From Paenibacillus sp. 37 (GTDB lineage Bacteria; Bacillota; Bacilli; Paenibacillales; Paenibacillaceae), in assembly GCF_008386395.1 (NCBI RefSeq), contig NZ_CP043761.1, positions 1,302,001 to 1,366,000 on the forward strand: a stretch of DNA of 64,000 nt, given 5' to 3'. The position numbers were made by a program, and so were the translations under genes. A model generated the notes under the pieces. It searched no databases, was not told the DNA's origin, and was given only the letters and a program-made list of their open reading frames with translations. The number at the start of each line of letters is the position of its first letter. Position 1 is the first letter of the stretch. Below, one piece after another: positions 43,906 to 53,403 of this stretch.

Positions 43906-45183
43906 ATGAAATGGACTTTAGGAGCAAAGACTGTCGCAGGTTTGGTACTGATTTCGATTATTACCTACGGAACTAGCGGCTTTTTTATATTTTTTGTCAA
44001 AGACTGGATTACATTTGATATTCCGAATTGGGTATACATATCGATCATTTTAATCATGGGAGTATGCTGGAACGGGATTCTGGGATGGTTTGCATCACGC
44101 TGGCTGACTCGTCCAATCGTTCATCTGTCCCGGGCTGCACAGCAGGTTTCAGCGGGGGATCTGACAACCGAAATTCCGCAGCGACGCACGCAGGATGAAC
44201 TTACCGTATTATATGATGCTTTTCGCGCAATGGTTTCTAACCTTCGAAGCATTGTAAATGATATTGCAGACAGTACAAGAACGACTTCACAGAACGCACA
44301 GTCTCTGAGTGAAGCGATTACCCAGGCCGCTGAACAGATCGAAATGATGTCGGATGCGGTAGATCATATTGCGGTAGGCGTAGAAGAGCAGAAGGTCACT
44401 TCCCATCAATCTCTGATCACTGCGGATGAGATGCTGAACGATTTCCAGCGTATGCATAGCCAGTCCATGGACATGACAGAGATGTCGGGTCAGATGGAAC
44501 GATCTGTGGATCATACAAAACAGACTTTCTCATCGTTGATGAAAGGGATGGACGAGCTGGCCGAGTCGCACAATCGTTCCCGCGATATTATGTTGCTGCT
44601 GGAGAAGGAAGCCTCCGATATCGAAGTAATTACCCAGTCTGTGAAAAACATCGCAGAGGAAACAGGGTTACTTGCCCTGAATGCTTCCATTGAGGCTGCA
44701 CGAGCTGGCGAAGAAGGTTCTGGTTTTGCAGTCGTGGCGCAGCAGATCCGCAAGCTGGCAGACGAAAGTAAGGAATCGGTACACCGTATTAATGAGCTGA
44801 TTAGTCGTGTGCAGCAGCGGATCAGGGAGACAGCCCAACTGTCTCATGAGCAGCATGGTCTCGTGGTTAATGAATCGGAGCGGACCGTCTCTGTGGATCA
44901 GACGTTGCATGAACTGACAGGAACAGTGGAAGTATTTATGAAGGGTGCGCATGATATCGGTTCCAAGATTGCAGAACAGACCGGTCGCGTGGAGCAAACG
45001 CATGGTCATGTGAAGAAGATCCAGGGGAAAGCCGGATCGTTCTCGGATGAGGCGAGACGAATTATGGATGCCGCACACGAAGAGACAGCCATTATGGAGG
45101 AGATTTCATCTTCGGCTGAAGAACTGAGACAATTAACCGATCGGTTATTGGACAAAACCAAAGCATTCCGGATGCAGCCTTAA
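43906..45183 (+). CDS. Methyl-accepting chemotaxis protein, short-sensor type
   Basis: Chemoreceptor of 425 residues. Two transmembrane helices near 8-30 and 41-63 are separated by only about ten residues, so there is no outside sensor domain. A HAMP domain follows ([25 protein letters not shown]), then the cytoplasmic coiled coil with the hairpin tip [38 protein letters not shown]. It must sense the membrane, a redox cofactor or a partner protein. ATG 43906 is preferred to GTG 43900. The FNR-like site suggests oxygen-dependent expression. Confidence 0.92.
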   Translation: MKWTLGAKTVAGLVLISIITYGTSGFFIFFVKDWITFDIPNWVYISIILIMGVCWNGILGWFASRWLTRPIVHLSRAAQQVSAGDLTTEIPQRRTQDELTVLYDAFRAMVSNLRSIVNDIADSTRTTSQNAQSLSEAITQAAEQIEMMSDAVDHIAVGVEEQKVTSHQSLITADEMLNDFQRMHSQSMDMTEMSGQMERSVDHTKQTFSSLMKGMDELAESHNRSRDIMLLLEKEASDIEVITQSVKNIAEETGLLALNASIEAARAGEEGSGFAVVAQQIRKLADESKESVHRINELISRVQQRIRETAQLSHEQHGLVVNESERTVSVDQTLHELTGTVEVFMKGAHDIGSKIAEQTGRVEQTHGHVKKIQGKAGSFSDEARRIMDAAHEETAIMEEISSSAEELRQLTDRLLDKTKAFRMQP

Positions 45184-45208
45184 GCTGTGTTCGGAATTTT
45201 TTTTGTTT
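45165..45208 (+). terminator. Terminator overlapping chemoreceptor stop
   Basis: ATTCCG...CAGC pairs with GCTG...CGGAAT across the stop codon and is followed by eight T residues. Confidence 0.75.
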
Positions 45209-45381
45209 TTGGAGAACAGTTTTGGCATGATAATTTGCTTATTCTGGTTAAAGCCGAACGTTCTTTCGTGAAAACGAAAATTTGTAAAGATTATTTTATG
45301 AAAGATTAACAAATTCGCAACTTGCAGGCGATAAATGAAGATATAATAGGATTATCACAACAGATAAAGGAGCCCAGTATA

Positions 45382-46227
45382 TTGAAAACTTGGACAGGTA
45401 TCCTGCTGATGATTATTTTGGCGGTAGCTACGATTAGTACAACTTCGGCTGCCAGAACCATGAATGAATCGCAAAAACAGCTTAACATAGATGATCAATC
45501 CAGCCAGACTGAAACGGTCGAGGCTTCCAATATAGATAAACTGCATGACACAGCGAAGACAACACAGGAATCCATTCCCGTGAAAGAGGAATACGTTTCG
45601 GTAGCTCCAGAGAATGAGAACGTCAGATTATACCCTATGAAAGTTGAGGGTTCAGGATATATATACAACGGAATGATTTTGGAAGTGGACGGCAAAGTGC
45701 AAGAATTTAGTGATTGGCAGGGAGAAGGTGGGTCTTACAAACCCGAAGTGCACGAGCTGGATCTGAATGGAGACGGCCAGAAAGAAATTATTGTTTTGTA
45801 CACAGAAGGTCATGGAACAGGTATTTATTTGGGACAAGCACGTATCATTAATCCGGTAACGCTGGAAGAGATGAAGATGCAATCTCTGGATGAGATTGCG
45901 AAACAGCATGTGAAGTCAAAAGTTACGGTTAGATCAGACCGTGTGGATGTTGATGTCGCCGTTGATGGTGTTCAAGCAGAACCTTTACGGATCGAGGAAG
46001 ATACGAGTGACGGCGTGTATAACAAAGAGTTGGGATTCGGTGGAGTAACCTATTACAGTGTGGAGGATGGCCAACTTGTCGTATCAGCAGCAGGATCTTA
46101 CGGTGCGGCTTTGTATGCGGGTGATCTGACGTTCACTTATGAGTATCAAGATGGCGAGTGGAAGGCCGTAGATTTGAAGTACAGCATGGAAGTGTATGAA
46201 GAAGAATATTATGAATCTTTTGATTGA
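45382..46227 (+). CDS. Secreted protein of unknown function
   Basis: Exported protein of 281 residues. From TTG 45382, nine bases after AAAGGAG, it begins with a short basic start and a hydrophobic stretch ILLMIILAVATIST, a signal peptide probably cut after TSA. No lipobox Cys is present. The mature part has a polar linker (to about 75) and then ELDLNGDGQKEIIVLY, a calcium-binding-like FG-GAP/VCBS element. The C-terminal half is beta-rich and acidic. The family is not recognised. It has its own weak terminator. Confidence 0.65.
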   Translation: MKTWTGILLMIILAVATISTTSAARTMNESQKQLNIDDQSSQTETVEASNIDKLHDTAKTTQESIPVKEEYVSVAPENENVRLYPMKVEGSGYIYNGMILEVDGKVQEFSDWQGEGGSYKPEVHELDLNGDGQKEIIVLYTEGHGTGIYLGQARIINPVTLEEMKMQSLDEIAKQHVKSKVTVRSDRVDVDVAVDGVQAEPLRIEEDTSDGVYNKELGFGGVTYYSVEDGQLVVSAAGSYGAALYAGDLTFTYEYQDGEWKAVDLKYSMEVYEEEYYESFD

Positions 46228-46343
46228 TATCATCATGGTGATATCGTAGTGCAGCAGGATTTGGAAGTTCTCGAATGTGAAATGTAGTGAGCATCTGAAC
46301 AGAATATCTCCTTATCTGCGTTTGCAGACAGTGGGAAACAGGG

Positions 46344-46382
46344 CGAGGCTGAAAAAAAATCGGGACATACAGCCTCGTTTTG
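46344..46382 (+). terminator. Hairpin terminator
   Basis: CGAGGCTG pairs with CAGCCTCG over an 18-base loop and ends in TTTTGT, 117 bases after the secreted-protein stop. Confidence 0.55.
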
Positions 46383-46495
46383 TGCTGCCCACAGATAGGA
46401 ACTATGTCCTAAAAATGCAGTAAACAATTGACATTATCACTTTAGTCGTTTAAATGTATAAAGGACAAATCATTTTACGTTCAGGAGGGATTTTG

Positions 46496-47203
46496 ATGAA
46501 GAAAAAGGTTGTACTGGGTTTGATGGTAGGTACATTAACGCTTGGGATCGGGACGGGTGCGCTCGCAGCAACAGGGTTGGAGCAGATCAAAGCCTATCTA
46601 AACAGCAAAATTACGTTGAAACTGAATGGCGAGACCGTAACAGCGAAGGATGCTAACGGCAAGACCGTATTGCCGATCACGTATAACGGAACAACGTATT
46701 TGCCAGTTCGTGCGGTTGGAACACTGCTTGGAACTGAAATCAATTATGACGGTGCAACTTCTTCCGTCCTGATTGGCGGAACGAATGGATCTGCACCCGT
46801 AACCAACGGAAAAGTAACGCTGAGTGCACTTGGAACATCCGTACTGGGATCTACCGCTTGGCACACCAAAGATCCTAAGGATACCACATATAAAGGCAAG
46901 GATTACAAGGATGTTTATCTGCATAATGATCCTACGAAACAGGGGGATGATATTCAGATTAATACGGGTAAAAAGTATTCTTCTCTGCACTTGGAACTTG
47001 CCGCGCTGAAAGGGAATCAGGAGATTCATATCTATGATCAGGATCTCGCGACACTCAAAAAGTTCAATATCACTCCAGAAAGCGGTATGATGAGTCTGGA
47101 TGTGGATGTTAAAGGTACAGACGCTGTCTATGTCGAGATTGTATCTGAAGATCCAGGTTCATCGCTGTTTGTGCCTCTTACCACATCTTACTTGGTTAAA
47201 TAA
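46496..47203 (+). CDS. Secreted protein with copper-amine-oxidase-type stalk domain
   Basis: Exported protein of 235 residues. A signal peptide (MKKKVVLGLMVGTLTLGIGTG...ALAA, cut near 26) leads to a single stalk domain (KITLKLNGETV...YNGTTYLPVRAVGTLLGTEINYD), the alpha-beta unit common on Paenibacillus surface proteins. The rest (about 105-235) resembles a carbohydrate-binding NPCBM-like beta sandwich (LHLELAALKGNQEIHIYDQ). No catalytic residues are evident. AGGAGGG before ATG 46496 fixes the start. Its likely place is the cell wall. Confidence 0.78.
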   Translation: MKKKVVLGLMVGTLTLGIGTGALAATGLEQIKAYLNSKITLKLNGETVTAKDANGKTVLPITYNGTTYLPVRAVGTLLGTEINYDGATSSVLIGGTNGSAPVTNGKVTLSALGTSVLGSTAWHTKDPKDTTYKGKDYKDVYLHNDPTKQGDDIQINTGKKYSSLHLELAALKGNQEIHIYDQDLATLKKFNITPESGMMSLDVDVKGTDAVYVEIVSEDPGSSLFVPLTTSYLVK

Positions 47204-47216
47204 AATAGACGTAATA

Positions 47217-47285
47217 AAAAAACGATTATCAACAATGAGGTAGCTGGATCAAGTCCAGAATACACATGGTGATAATCGTTTTTGG
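47217..47285. terminator. Bidirectional terminator with inner hairpin
   Basis: AAAAACGATTATCA pairs with TGATAATCGTTTTT; the loop carries a second small hairpin CTGGA/TCCAG. It lies between convergent genes. Confidence 0.82.
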
Positions 47286-47287
47286 GT

Positions 47288-48262
47288 TTAACGAATGACG
47301 GTATCCAGCGGTTTGAGATTGGCTTCAATCTCGGCGCGGCGACCTTCGAGGAATGGAGGCAAAGCAAGCGATTCACCCAGATGCTCCATTTCTTCATCTG
47401 TATCAAATCCCGGACCATCGGTTGCAAGTTCGAACAGAATACCGTTTGCTTCACGGAAATACAGGGAGCGGAAGTAGAAGCGATCTACAAAACCGGAGTT
47501 AGGGAATTGGAAGTTACGACCCCGTTCCACCCATTGTTTCAGTTCTTCTTCGTTATCCACACGGAACGCAACATGGTGTACGCTGCCACGTCCAGGACGC
47601 TCTTGGGCAAGGTCATTCCGTTCCTCAACATGCACCTCGGAGCCGCTGCCACCTTCGCCGGATTCAAAAACGAGTACATCAGGTTGACCTGGAGTAAAGG
47701 CAGGGTAACTTCCTTTCGCTCTGAAACCGAGCAGTTCGGTAAGAACCGGAGCGGTAAGGGAAGCATCTTTTACCGTAAGATGGATAGGGCCAAGGCCAAC
47801 AATGCCATACTCGGCAGGCACAGGGCTTTGATCCCAAGGTTTACCACCAGCGACACCTGTGTTGTTTTCATCCGAGACCAGAATCAGACGTTGTCCTTCA
47901 AAGTCTGTGAATGAGAGCGTCGCACGACCACCCCGTTCAACAATCTCTCCATGTGAGACATCGAATTCGTCAAAGCGCTGCTGCCAGTACGTAAGTGCCG
48001 CATCACTTGGAACGCGCAGTGACGTTGCCGAGATGCTGTTCACACCTTCACGAGTCTGTCCAGCCATCGGAATCTCGAAGAAGGTAAGTTCGGTACCCGG
48101 ATTGCCTTTTTCATCGCCATAGAAGAGATGGTAGACGGATACGTCGTCCTGGTTGACCGTTTTTTTAATGAGGCGCAGACCCATGATGTTGGTGTAGAAA
48201 CGATAGTTCTGATCGGCATGTGCTGTTAGAGCTGATACGTGGTGAAGACCTTTGATTTGCAT
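47288..48262 (-). CDS. Ring-cleaving dioxygenase, MhqO-like
   Basis: Vicinal-oxygen-chelate dioxygenase of 324 residues with two glyoxalase-like modules. Metal ligands are expected at His8 in GLHHVSAL, His in VHHVAFRV near 220 and Glu in FELATD near 275. Similar to B. subtilis MhqO and MhqE, which degrade hydroquinones under MhqR control. AGGAGG precedes ATG 48262. A 20-base perfect palindrome 33-52 bases upstream is likely the repressor site; no regulator gene is adjacent. Confidence 0.88.
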   Translation of the reverse strand: MQIKGLHHVSALTAHADQNYRFYTNIMGLRLIKKTVNQDDVSVYHLFYGDEKGNPGTELTFFEIPMAGQTREGVNSISATSLRVPSDAALTYWQQRFDEFDVSHGEIVERGGRATLSFTDFEGQRLILVSDENNTGVAGGKPWDQSPVPAEYGIVGLGPIHLTVKDASLTAPVLTELLGFRAKGSYPAFTPGQPDVLVFESGEGGSGSEVHVEERNDLAQERPGRGSVHHVAFRVDNEEELKQWVERGRNFQFPNSGFVDRFYFRSLYFREANGILFELATDGPGFDTDEEMEHLGESLALPPFLEGRRAEIEANLKPLDTVIR

Positions 48263-48294
48263 AATAATTCCTCCTAGATGAAGTGGGATAGTGT

Positions 48295-48314
48295 AAATGT
48301 TCAGTTGAACATTT
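48295..48314. promoter_or_regulatory. Perfect 20-base palindrome before dioxygenase gene
   Basis: AAATGTTCA, GT, TGAACATTT. Its location ahead of the dioxygenase gene and its length fit a MarR- or TetR-type operator. The binding protein is not encoded nearby. Confidence 0.6.
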
Positions 48315-48526
48315 GTTGAGTGCTGTATTTGTATCATTTCGTTTAAGAAAGTTACTAACTTTTCGTTTGTTTTGGTTCTGAATTTATCTTAACATAAAGA
48401 TATTTAAATTACAATGCTTATTTAGAATTCCAACTGGACAGCAATTTCATTCAATGGCAAAATGAAAAAGTTAACATTAAAGAGAGATACTGTTGGTGAG
48501 ATCCTTGTAAAGGAGAGAAGAGATGC

Positions 48527-49288
48527 ATGGCGTATCCACCATGGCTGGACCCTTATGATGCAGAGCCGTTTATCCTGTTCTCCACTTCACATATCGTTTC
48601 AATTAGCGTAATTACAGCATTGATTGTACTGATGTTTTTGCTTCGACACCATCTTCGATCATGGTCAGAGAGGGCACGCCGCATACTGCGAATTGTTCTG
48701 GCTTGTATGATGTTTGCCTGCGAAATCGTGCTGCAACTCTGGTATGTGTATGGAGGGATATGGAGTCTGCAGACGTCACTGCCACTCGAACTATGCAGTC
48801 TGTCTCTGCTATTATCGGCGTTGTTACTACTGACACGCAGTCGACTGTTACATTCTGCGCTGCTGTTTGCAGGCATTGCTGGAGCCCTTATGGCGATTCT
48901 GACTCCTAATCTGGGTTATGGTTATGCACATTTTCGATTTATTCAATTTTTCGTTGCTCATGTCTGTATCATTCTGGCTTTACTCTACATGACCTGGGTG
49001 GAACAGCTGCGACCTAGCTGGAGATCTGTAGCAGGTTCCATGATATTTGTGAATGTGGCGGCATTAATCGTATACGTTGTAGATGTCATGCTTGACGCGA
49101 ATTACATGTTTCTAAGATATAAACCAAGTACACCCTCGGTGCTAGATATGTTAGGTCCGTATCCCATGTACATCCTTGGGGAAGAGATCCTGGCGCTAGT
49201 TTTGTTCTCGCTAATGTACGTTTTGCTCTTTGCCATTCCAGACTGGTTGAACCATCGTGTGAAAAAAGGTAAAAGCAATGCAGTTTAG
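48527..49288 (+). CDS. ywaF: YwaF/TIGR02206 family membrane protein
   Basis: Integral membrane protein of 253 residues with about seven hydrophobic helices. The family pattern is clear: an N-terminal helix with FSTSHIVSISVI, LWYVYGGIWSLQTSLPLELCSLSLLLSALLLL in the middle, PNLGYGYAHFRFIQFFVAHVCIILALLYM and a conserved YMFLRYKPSTPSVLDMLGPYPMYIL near the end. The function of YwaF proteins is unknown. AAAGGAG lies eleven bases before the ATG. Confidence 0.88.
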   Translation: MAYPPWLDPYDAEPFILFSTSHIVSISVITALIVLMFLLRHHLRSWSERARRILRIVLACMMFACEIVLQLWYVYGGIWSLQTSLPLELCSLSLLLSALLLLTRSRLLHSALLFAGIAGALMAILTPNLGYGYAHFRFIQFFVAHVCIILALLYMTWVEQLRPSWRSVAGSMIFVNVAALIVYVVDVMLDANYMFLRYKPSTPSVLDMLGPYPMYILGEEILALVLFSLMYVLLFAIPDWLNHRVKKGKSNAV

Positions 49289-49327
49289 CGGTAATCCTTG
49301 CATGCGCCCGCCCGTATTATAATTCTC

Positions 49328-49380
49328 AGCATTTTGCATAAATTCGAATCCTACCGCTCACTGGATTTATGCGAAATGCT
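49328..49380. repeat. Long inverted repeat after ywaF
   Basis: AGCATTTTGCATAAAT pairs with ATTTATGCGAAATGCT, extended by TC/GGA, over a 17-base loop. There is no T-run, so it is not a classical terminator; it could stabilise the ywaF mRNA or act as a Rho-blocking end. Confidence 0.6.
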
Positions 49381-49393
49381 CTTCACTATATAT

Positions 49394-49438
49394 AAAACAT
49401 CCCGCAGTAATCTGAACGGATCAGATCGCTTGCGGGAT
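49394..49438 (-). terminator. Terminator of SDR gene
   Basis: ATCCCGCA pairs with TGCGGGAT with a second TCTGA/TCAGA stem inside; on the minus strand it continues into GTTTTATATA. Confidence 0.7.
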
Positions 49439-49486
49439 ATTCGGGCGTTGTCCCTGAATGAGGCCGGGCCAACTTTTATTTATATG

Positions 49487-50281
49487 TTATCCACGGAGCA
49501 GAGATTCCGCACCATCCACATAGATTCGTGTACCTGTAACATGGGAGGCTTCATCGGAAGCGAGGAACAGAACGAGGTTTGCCACTTGCTTCGACGTTCC
49601 AGGTTCGCCCTTGAGCGGATGTTCGTGACCCTCAGGGAATTCAACAGGAATCTGTACTTCTTTCAGATCATCCGACGGGTAGGTGTTATCATCAATGTTG
49701 GTATCGATAGCTCCTGGGCAGACGGCGTTTACGCGAATCTTATAACGAGCCAGCTCCAGTGCAGCCATCTTTGTAAACGCAGTTTGTCCCGCTTTGCTGG
49801 AAGCGTATGCAGAGAATCCGATTCCTGAGAAGACCCGGTTACCGTTGATAGAACTGGTGATTATGATGCTGCCACCATGTTCTTTTAGATGGGGGATGGC
49901 ATATTTGACGGTTGCAAAGGTTCCGCGCATGTTGATCTCCATCGTCTGGTCCCAGTCCTCCATTTCCATCGTTTCAATCGGCGCCATCGTTCCGTTAATG
50001 CCTGCATTTGCAAAAATGATATCCAGTTTACCCGCTTCAGCCGCAGCCTGATTGATCGCCTTCTGCACATTATCCGGTTTGGAGATATCACATTCGATCA
50101 CATACGCTTCTCCGCCAGCCTTTTCAATAATCTGCTTTGTTTCCTCTGCAGTTTCGGGTGTACGATCCAGCATGTACACTTTGGCCCCATGCTCGGCGAA
50201 ACGAATAGCCGTAGCCTGACCAATACCCGATCCACCTCCAGTTACTATTGCGACTTTGCCTTCCAAACGTTGTTCAGTCAT
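49487..50281 (-). CDS. Short-chain dehydrogenase/reductase
   Basis: Classical SDR of 264 residues. NAD(P)-binding motif GGGSGIGQA lies near residue 16, NAG in FANAGING near 92, and the catalytic Ser-Tyr-Lys set is TSS (near 145) and YASSK (near 160). The acidic residue in MLDRTPE favours NAD over NADP. The C-terminal ASHVTGTRIYVDGAESL matches glucose- or acetoin-type dehydrogenases. The substrate cannot be told. It is a single gene with its own terminator. Confidence 0.92.
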   Translation of the reverse strand: MTEQRLEGKVAIVTGGGSGIGQATAIRFAEHGAKVYMLDRTPETAEETKQIIEKAGGEAYVIECDISKPDNVQKAINQAAAEAGKLDIIFANAGINGTMAPIETMEMEDWDQTMEINMRGTFATVKYAIPHLKEHGGSIIITSSINGNRVFSGIGFSAYASSKAGQTAFTKMAALELARYKIRVNAVCPGAIDTNIDDNTYPSDDLKEVQIPVEFPEGHEHPLKGEPGTSKQVANLVLFLASDEASHVTGTRIYVDGAESLLRG

Positions 50282-50370
50282 CTCTGATCCCTCCGTATGG
50301 TTAGATTATCGTTGTACGCTCTACTTCTACATACCCGGCTCAAGACGGATGAATCATATGTATCTATATC

Positions 50371-50404
50371 AAAAAGAACAGGACCGCAATGCGGCCCTGT
50401 TCTG
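50371..50404 (-). terminator. Terminator of yqkE
   Basis: AGAACAGGGCCGC pairs with GCGGTCCTGTTCT (one mismatch) on the minus strand and runs into TTTTTG. Confidence 0.82.
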
Positions 50405-50487
50405 TGAGCAGATCAGCTTCATAATCTGTCTGCTGTAATATTATTTTGGCTTGTGTGATAGAAGACACCCTTAGGTCATGCCTTTGT

Positions 50488-50748
50488 TTACTTATGTTTC
50501 TTCCAGTCCATAGCGCTGTTATTCAGCAGATATTCGAAGTCGTTATCCCGGCGCTTCTGCTCCGCTTGGCGAGCTTCTTCTGCTTGCTGACGTTCCTGCT
50601 CCTTAAGTGCCGCTTCGGCAGCCTTCGCCTCATCTGCCTGAGCTTTCAGTTTCTCCAGCACATCACTGCTTAGCAGATCTTTCAGTGTTGTAGGTTTATC
50701 CTGTGCTGCTACTTTGGGAGCAGGGGGGCGTTTTTTGGATTTTGCCAT
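50488..50748 (-). CDS. yqkE: YqkE family protein
   Basis: Small protein of 86 residues with a basic N-terminus rich in Lys and Pro (MAKSKKRPPAPK), a conserved TLKDLLSSDVLEKLKAQADE segment, a long Ala/Glu/Arg-rich coiled-coil-like helix and the terminal NDFEYLLNNSAMDWKKHK. This is the pattern of YqkE/DUF3886, whose function is not known. AAAGGAGAT lies before the ATG. Confidence 0.85.
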   Translation of the reverse strand: MAKSKKRPPAPKVAAQDKPTTLKDLLSSDVLEKLKAQADEAKAAEAALKEQERQQAEEARQAEQKRRDNDFEYLLNNSAMDWKKHK

Positions 50749-50948
50749 AGGAAAATCTCCTTTCCAAACATGAATCAGGTTCCATTTATCGTACAGTAGT
50801 CATAGTATATCAGGTTCCCGTAAAGCATTCCATGAATCTGCGGAACAAAAGCAGGAAAACGAGGGTTGCGTGACGAATGAAAACGGGTATAAAATCATAT
50901 ACTATTACCGATACTGCGACTATTCCCTGGAGAAAGGAGTCGTTGTTC

Positions 50949-51059
50949 GTGGAAGTAAACCGTGGTTTACTGAAAGGGCTTGCATGGGGTGTTGCCTTTA
51001 GCTGCCCGTTATGGATTGCGATTATCGGCTGGTTACGTTTGATGGGATGGATGTATTGA
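50949..51059 (+). CDS. Tiny membrane protein, 36 residues
   Basis: A small frame from GTG 50949 with AGAAAGGAG nine bases upstream (TTG 50943 is an alternative). It has a short basic start, MEVNRGLLKG, and one hydrophobic helix LAWGVAFSCPLWIAIIGWL. A promoter with TTGCGT (50867-50872) and TATAAA (50888-50893), 15 bases apart, lies about 55 bases upstream, and a terminator follows, so the unit looks complete. Function unknown. Confidence 0.5.
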   Translation: MEVNRGLLKGLAWGVAFSCPLWIAIIGWLRLMGWMY

Positions 51060-51128
51060 GGATGATGCCGGAAGAGGTCATTTTTTATAAAGTCATATAT
51101 GTAACCGTTATCATTAAAATCAATAAAT

Positions 51129-51172
51129 AAAGCTCTGCCTTGCGTTTTCGCGCAGGACAGAGCTTTTGTTTG
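51129..51172. terminator. Bidirectional terminator
   Basis: AAGCTCTG...TGCG pairs with CGCA...CAGAGCTT around a TTTTCG loop, with A- and T-rich flanks, between the tiny gene and the convergent cyclophilin gene. Confidence 0.83.
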
Positions 51173-51183
51173 TTTAGACTTCA

Positions 51184-51831
51184 TTAAGGCATTTTTACCG
51201 GTTCTGGATATTCCAGACCGTGGGTGTCTACCGTGACTTTTTTCATAACTTGATCCTTAACGGGTTTGTCACCTTCACCTATTTCCTGAGCAGCAATGTT
51301 ATCCACAGTTTCTATGCCTTCCGTTACTTTACCAAAGGAAGCATAGGAATTATCCAAGTGATCGGCATCCGCGAGCATGATGAAGAACTGGGATCCGGCT
51401 GAATCCAGATTATCCCCACGCGCCATGGAGATAACTCCACGAGTATGCTTCAGGTGATTTTTGTGACCATTAGATGTAAATTCACCCTTAATCGCATATC
51501 CCGGGCCACCTCGACCATTGCCCTCTGGATCTCCACCCTGAATCATGAAACCTGGAATAACACGGTGAAAGATTGTGCCATCATAGAAACCCTGATTCGC
51601 TAGTGAAATAAAATTGTTCACCGTATTGGGTGCAATTTCGGGATATAGCTCAATGACGATCTTCTGTCCATCGGCCATTTCAATGGTAGCTATCGGATTT
51701 GGACCCGTTGGTTCAACTGGAGCTGGTGTTTCTGTAGCGCCACTCGAAGGGCGTCCACAACCACTAATGACGATAAGCAGCATCGCGAGAACCAGCGAAA
51801 CTACTGTGTTTTTTTTCCACTGTAAAGACAT
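51184..51831 (-). CDS. Cyclophilin-type peptidyl-prolyl isomerase lipoprotein
   Basis: Exported prolyl isomerase of 215 residues. The signal peptide ends in a lipobox VISGC (Cys near 25), followed by a Pro/Thr-rich linker. The cyclophilin domain has FHRVIPGFMIQGGDPEGNGRGGPGY with the catalytic Arg, GVISMARGDNLDSAGSQFFIML and LDNSYASFGKV. Anchored on the outer face of the membrane, it likely helps fold secreted proteins. AGGAGGAA precedes the ATG. Confidence 0.93.
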   Translation of the reverse strand: MSLQWKKNTVVSLVLAMLLIVISGCGRPSSGATETPAPVEPTGPNPIATIEMADGQKIVIELYPEIAPNTVNNFISLANQGFYDGTIFHRVIPGFMIQGGDPEGNGRGGPGYAIKGEFTSNGHKNHLKHTRGVISMARGDNLDSAGSQFFIMLADADHLDNSYASFGKVTEGIETVDNIAAQEIGEGDKPVKDQVMKKVTVDTHGLEYPEPVKMP

Positions 51832-52086
51832 GAAAACGTTCCTCCTTGCATCTCTGCATTATATATTTTCTCCAAATCATATTTGGATATTTACCCAACT
51901 ATCATACCGTTTTTGTGGACAGGATGGCAATGTAATACATGTGTTTGTGGTAAACAAGGGATGGTCTTCGTGGAATGATGGGTGTAAAATAAGGAAAATG
52001 CTTCCGCATCGGGACGTACGGGTCTGTTCCGTCCGCTCCAATACACGGCAGTCCCGGCGTCAGTAACGGAAAGGGCGTGCGGGTAT

Positions 52087-53301
52087 ATGAACTTCTCGTG
52101 GAAGCGCAATCTGGTCATATTGTGGATTGGTGTATTTTTTTGTAGCACCGCGTATTCGATCTCGATTCCATTTCTGCCCCTGTTTCTAAGTGCTGACTTG
52201 GGGGTTCGTGATCACCTGGAGTTATGGTCAGGACTGGCATTTGGCATTACGTTTCTCGCGAGTGCACTCGTGTCTCCGTTCTGGGGATCCCTGGCTGATA
52301 AATACGGACGCAAGCCCATGCTGATCCGGTCGGGATACAGCCTTGCCGTCTTGTATTTAATCAATTATTTCGTGCAGGACCCGTATTCGCTGATTGTTGT
52401 TCGATTGTTTCAGGGTCTGCTTGCAGGGTTTGTTCCGGCAGCGATTGCTCTGGTAGGTACGAATACACCTGAAGAGAAGACTGGTTATGCCCTTGGTATT
52501 ATGTCCACTGCAGGAGCCACTGGTGGTATTATTGGACCGTTAATTGGTGGCGTGGTAAGTCATTATTATGGCAACCGGAATGCATTTTTGTTTTCAGCTA
52601 TTGTTGTGTTAGTATCAGCAATCATCGCAACCTTCTGGGTAAAAGAAGAGAACTTCAACCGGAACAAAGCTCGTTCCCACGTCATGGATGACATTCGTGA
52701 AGCGAGAGCGAATCGTTTGTTTATGACGGTGCTTGGCATGATGGGTATATGTACGTTCTCCGTCATGATTCTGGAGCCACTATTGACGGTATATGTGATG
52801 GAGATGGGCGTTCAGCCGGATCGTGCCTCACTCAGCTCGGGTATTATTTTCTCAGCGGTGGGGGTAGCAACCGTTATTATGGCGCCGCGGTGGGGCAAGA
52901 TTGGTTCAAGGATTGGATACGGTAAAGTGTTGATTATTGGACTGGTTGGTGGGGCTGTAGGGAATCTTCTGCAGTTCTTTACAACAGGTTATATCGCATT
53001 CGGCATTTTACGATTTGTGTATGGTTTATTCTTTGCGGCTGTATTTCCGGCAATTAACGCCATGATTGTGCAGGCTACCGCATCGAGTTTCCGGGGCAGG
53101 GCCTTTAGCCTGAATCAGTCCGCTGCCCAGATCGGGACGATGGCAGGGCCGATCATTGGTGGTGTACTTGGGGGCTGGCTGCCGATACGCTGGATATTTA
53201 TTATTAATGGAGTGGCATTGATCATCACTGCGATTGTAGCGAAGTGGTCAGGATTGGATCACAAACTGCCCGTGGCAAGTAAGGTTCCCGCTAAGCGATG
53301 A
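52087..53301 (+). CDS. MFS multidrug-type efflux transporter
   Basis: Major facilitator of 404 residues with 12 predicted helices. Motif A is GSLADKYGRKPMLI between helices 2 and 3, the Arg of motif B is in VVRLFQGLLAGFVPAA, and motif C, typical of drug/proton antiporters, is GIIGPLIGGVVSHYYG. Similar to the MdtG/YitG group. The 255-base upstream gap holds a GC-rich leader (about 52005-52085) with CGGGAC/GTCCCG pairing and only a weak ribosome binding site, so translation could be controlled. Confidence 0.9.
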   Translation: MNFSWKRNLVILWIGVFFCSTAYSISIPFLPLFLSADLGVRDHLELWSGLAFGITFLASALVSPFWGSLADKYGRKPMLIRSGYSLAVLYLINYFVQDPYSLIVVRLFQGLLAGFVPAAIALVGTNTPEEKTGYALGIMSTAGATGGIIGPLIGGVVSHYYGNRNAFLFSAIVVLVSAIIATFWVKEENFNRNKARSHVMDDIREARANRLFMTVLGMMGICTFSVMILEPLLTVYVMEMGVQPDRASLSSGIIFSAVGVATVIMAPRWGKIGSRIGYGKVLIIGLVGGAVGNLLQFFTTGYIAFGILRFVYGLFFAAVFPAINAMIVQATASSFRGRAFSLNQSAAQIGTMAGPIIGGVLGGWLPIRWIFIINGVALIITAIVAKWSGLDHKLPVASKVPAKR

Positions 53302-53338
53302 TGCTGAATCACTAAGAGTAAGTGAACTTACAGGTAAC

Positions 53339-53381
53339 AAAAAAGATGACGCTGTGAAATTACAGACGTCATCTTTTTTAA
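53339..53381. terminator. Bidirectional terminator
   Basis: AAAAAAGATGACG pairs with CGTCATCTTTTTT, with TG/CA inside, between the MFS gene and a convergent small gene. Confidence 0.85.
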
Positions 53382-53403
53382 GTCTACTACGGATCTATAT
53401 AAG

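Noticed and set aside
49298..49828. Plus-strand open frame after ywaF
   Set aside because: It runs across two hairpins and opposite the SDR gene and lacks a ribosome binding site.
52005..52086. Riboswitch or attenuator before the MFS gene
   Set aside because: Some GC-rich pairing exists, but no known riboswitch core, no alternative terminator and no leader peptide could be shown.
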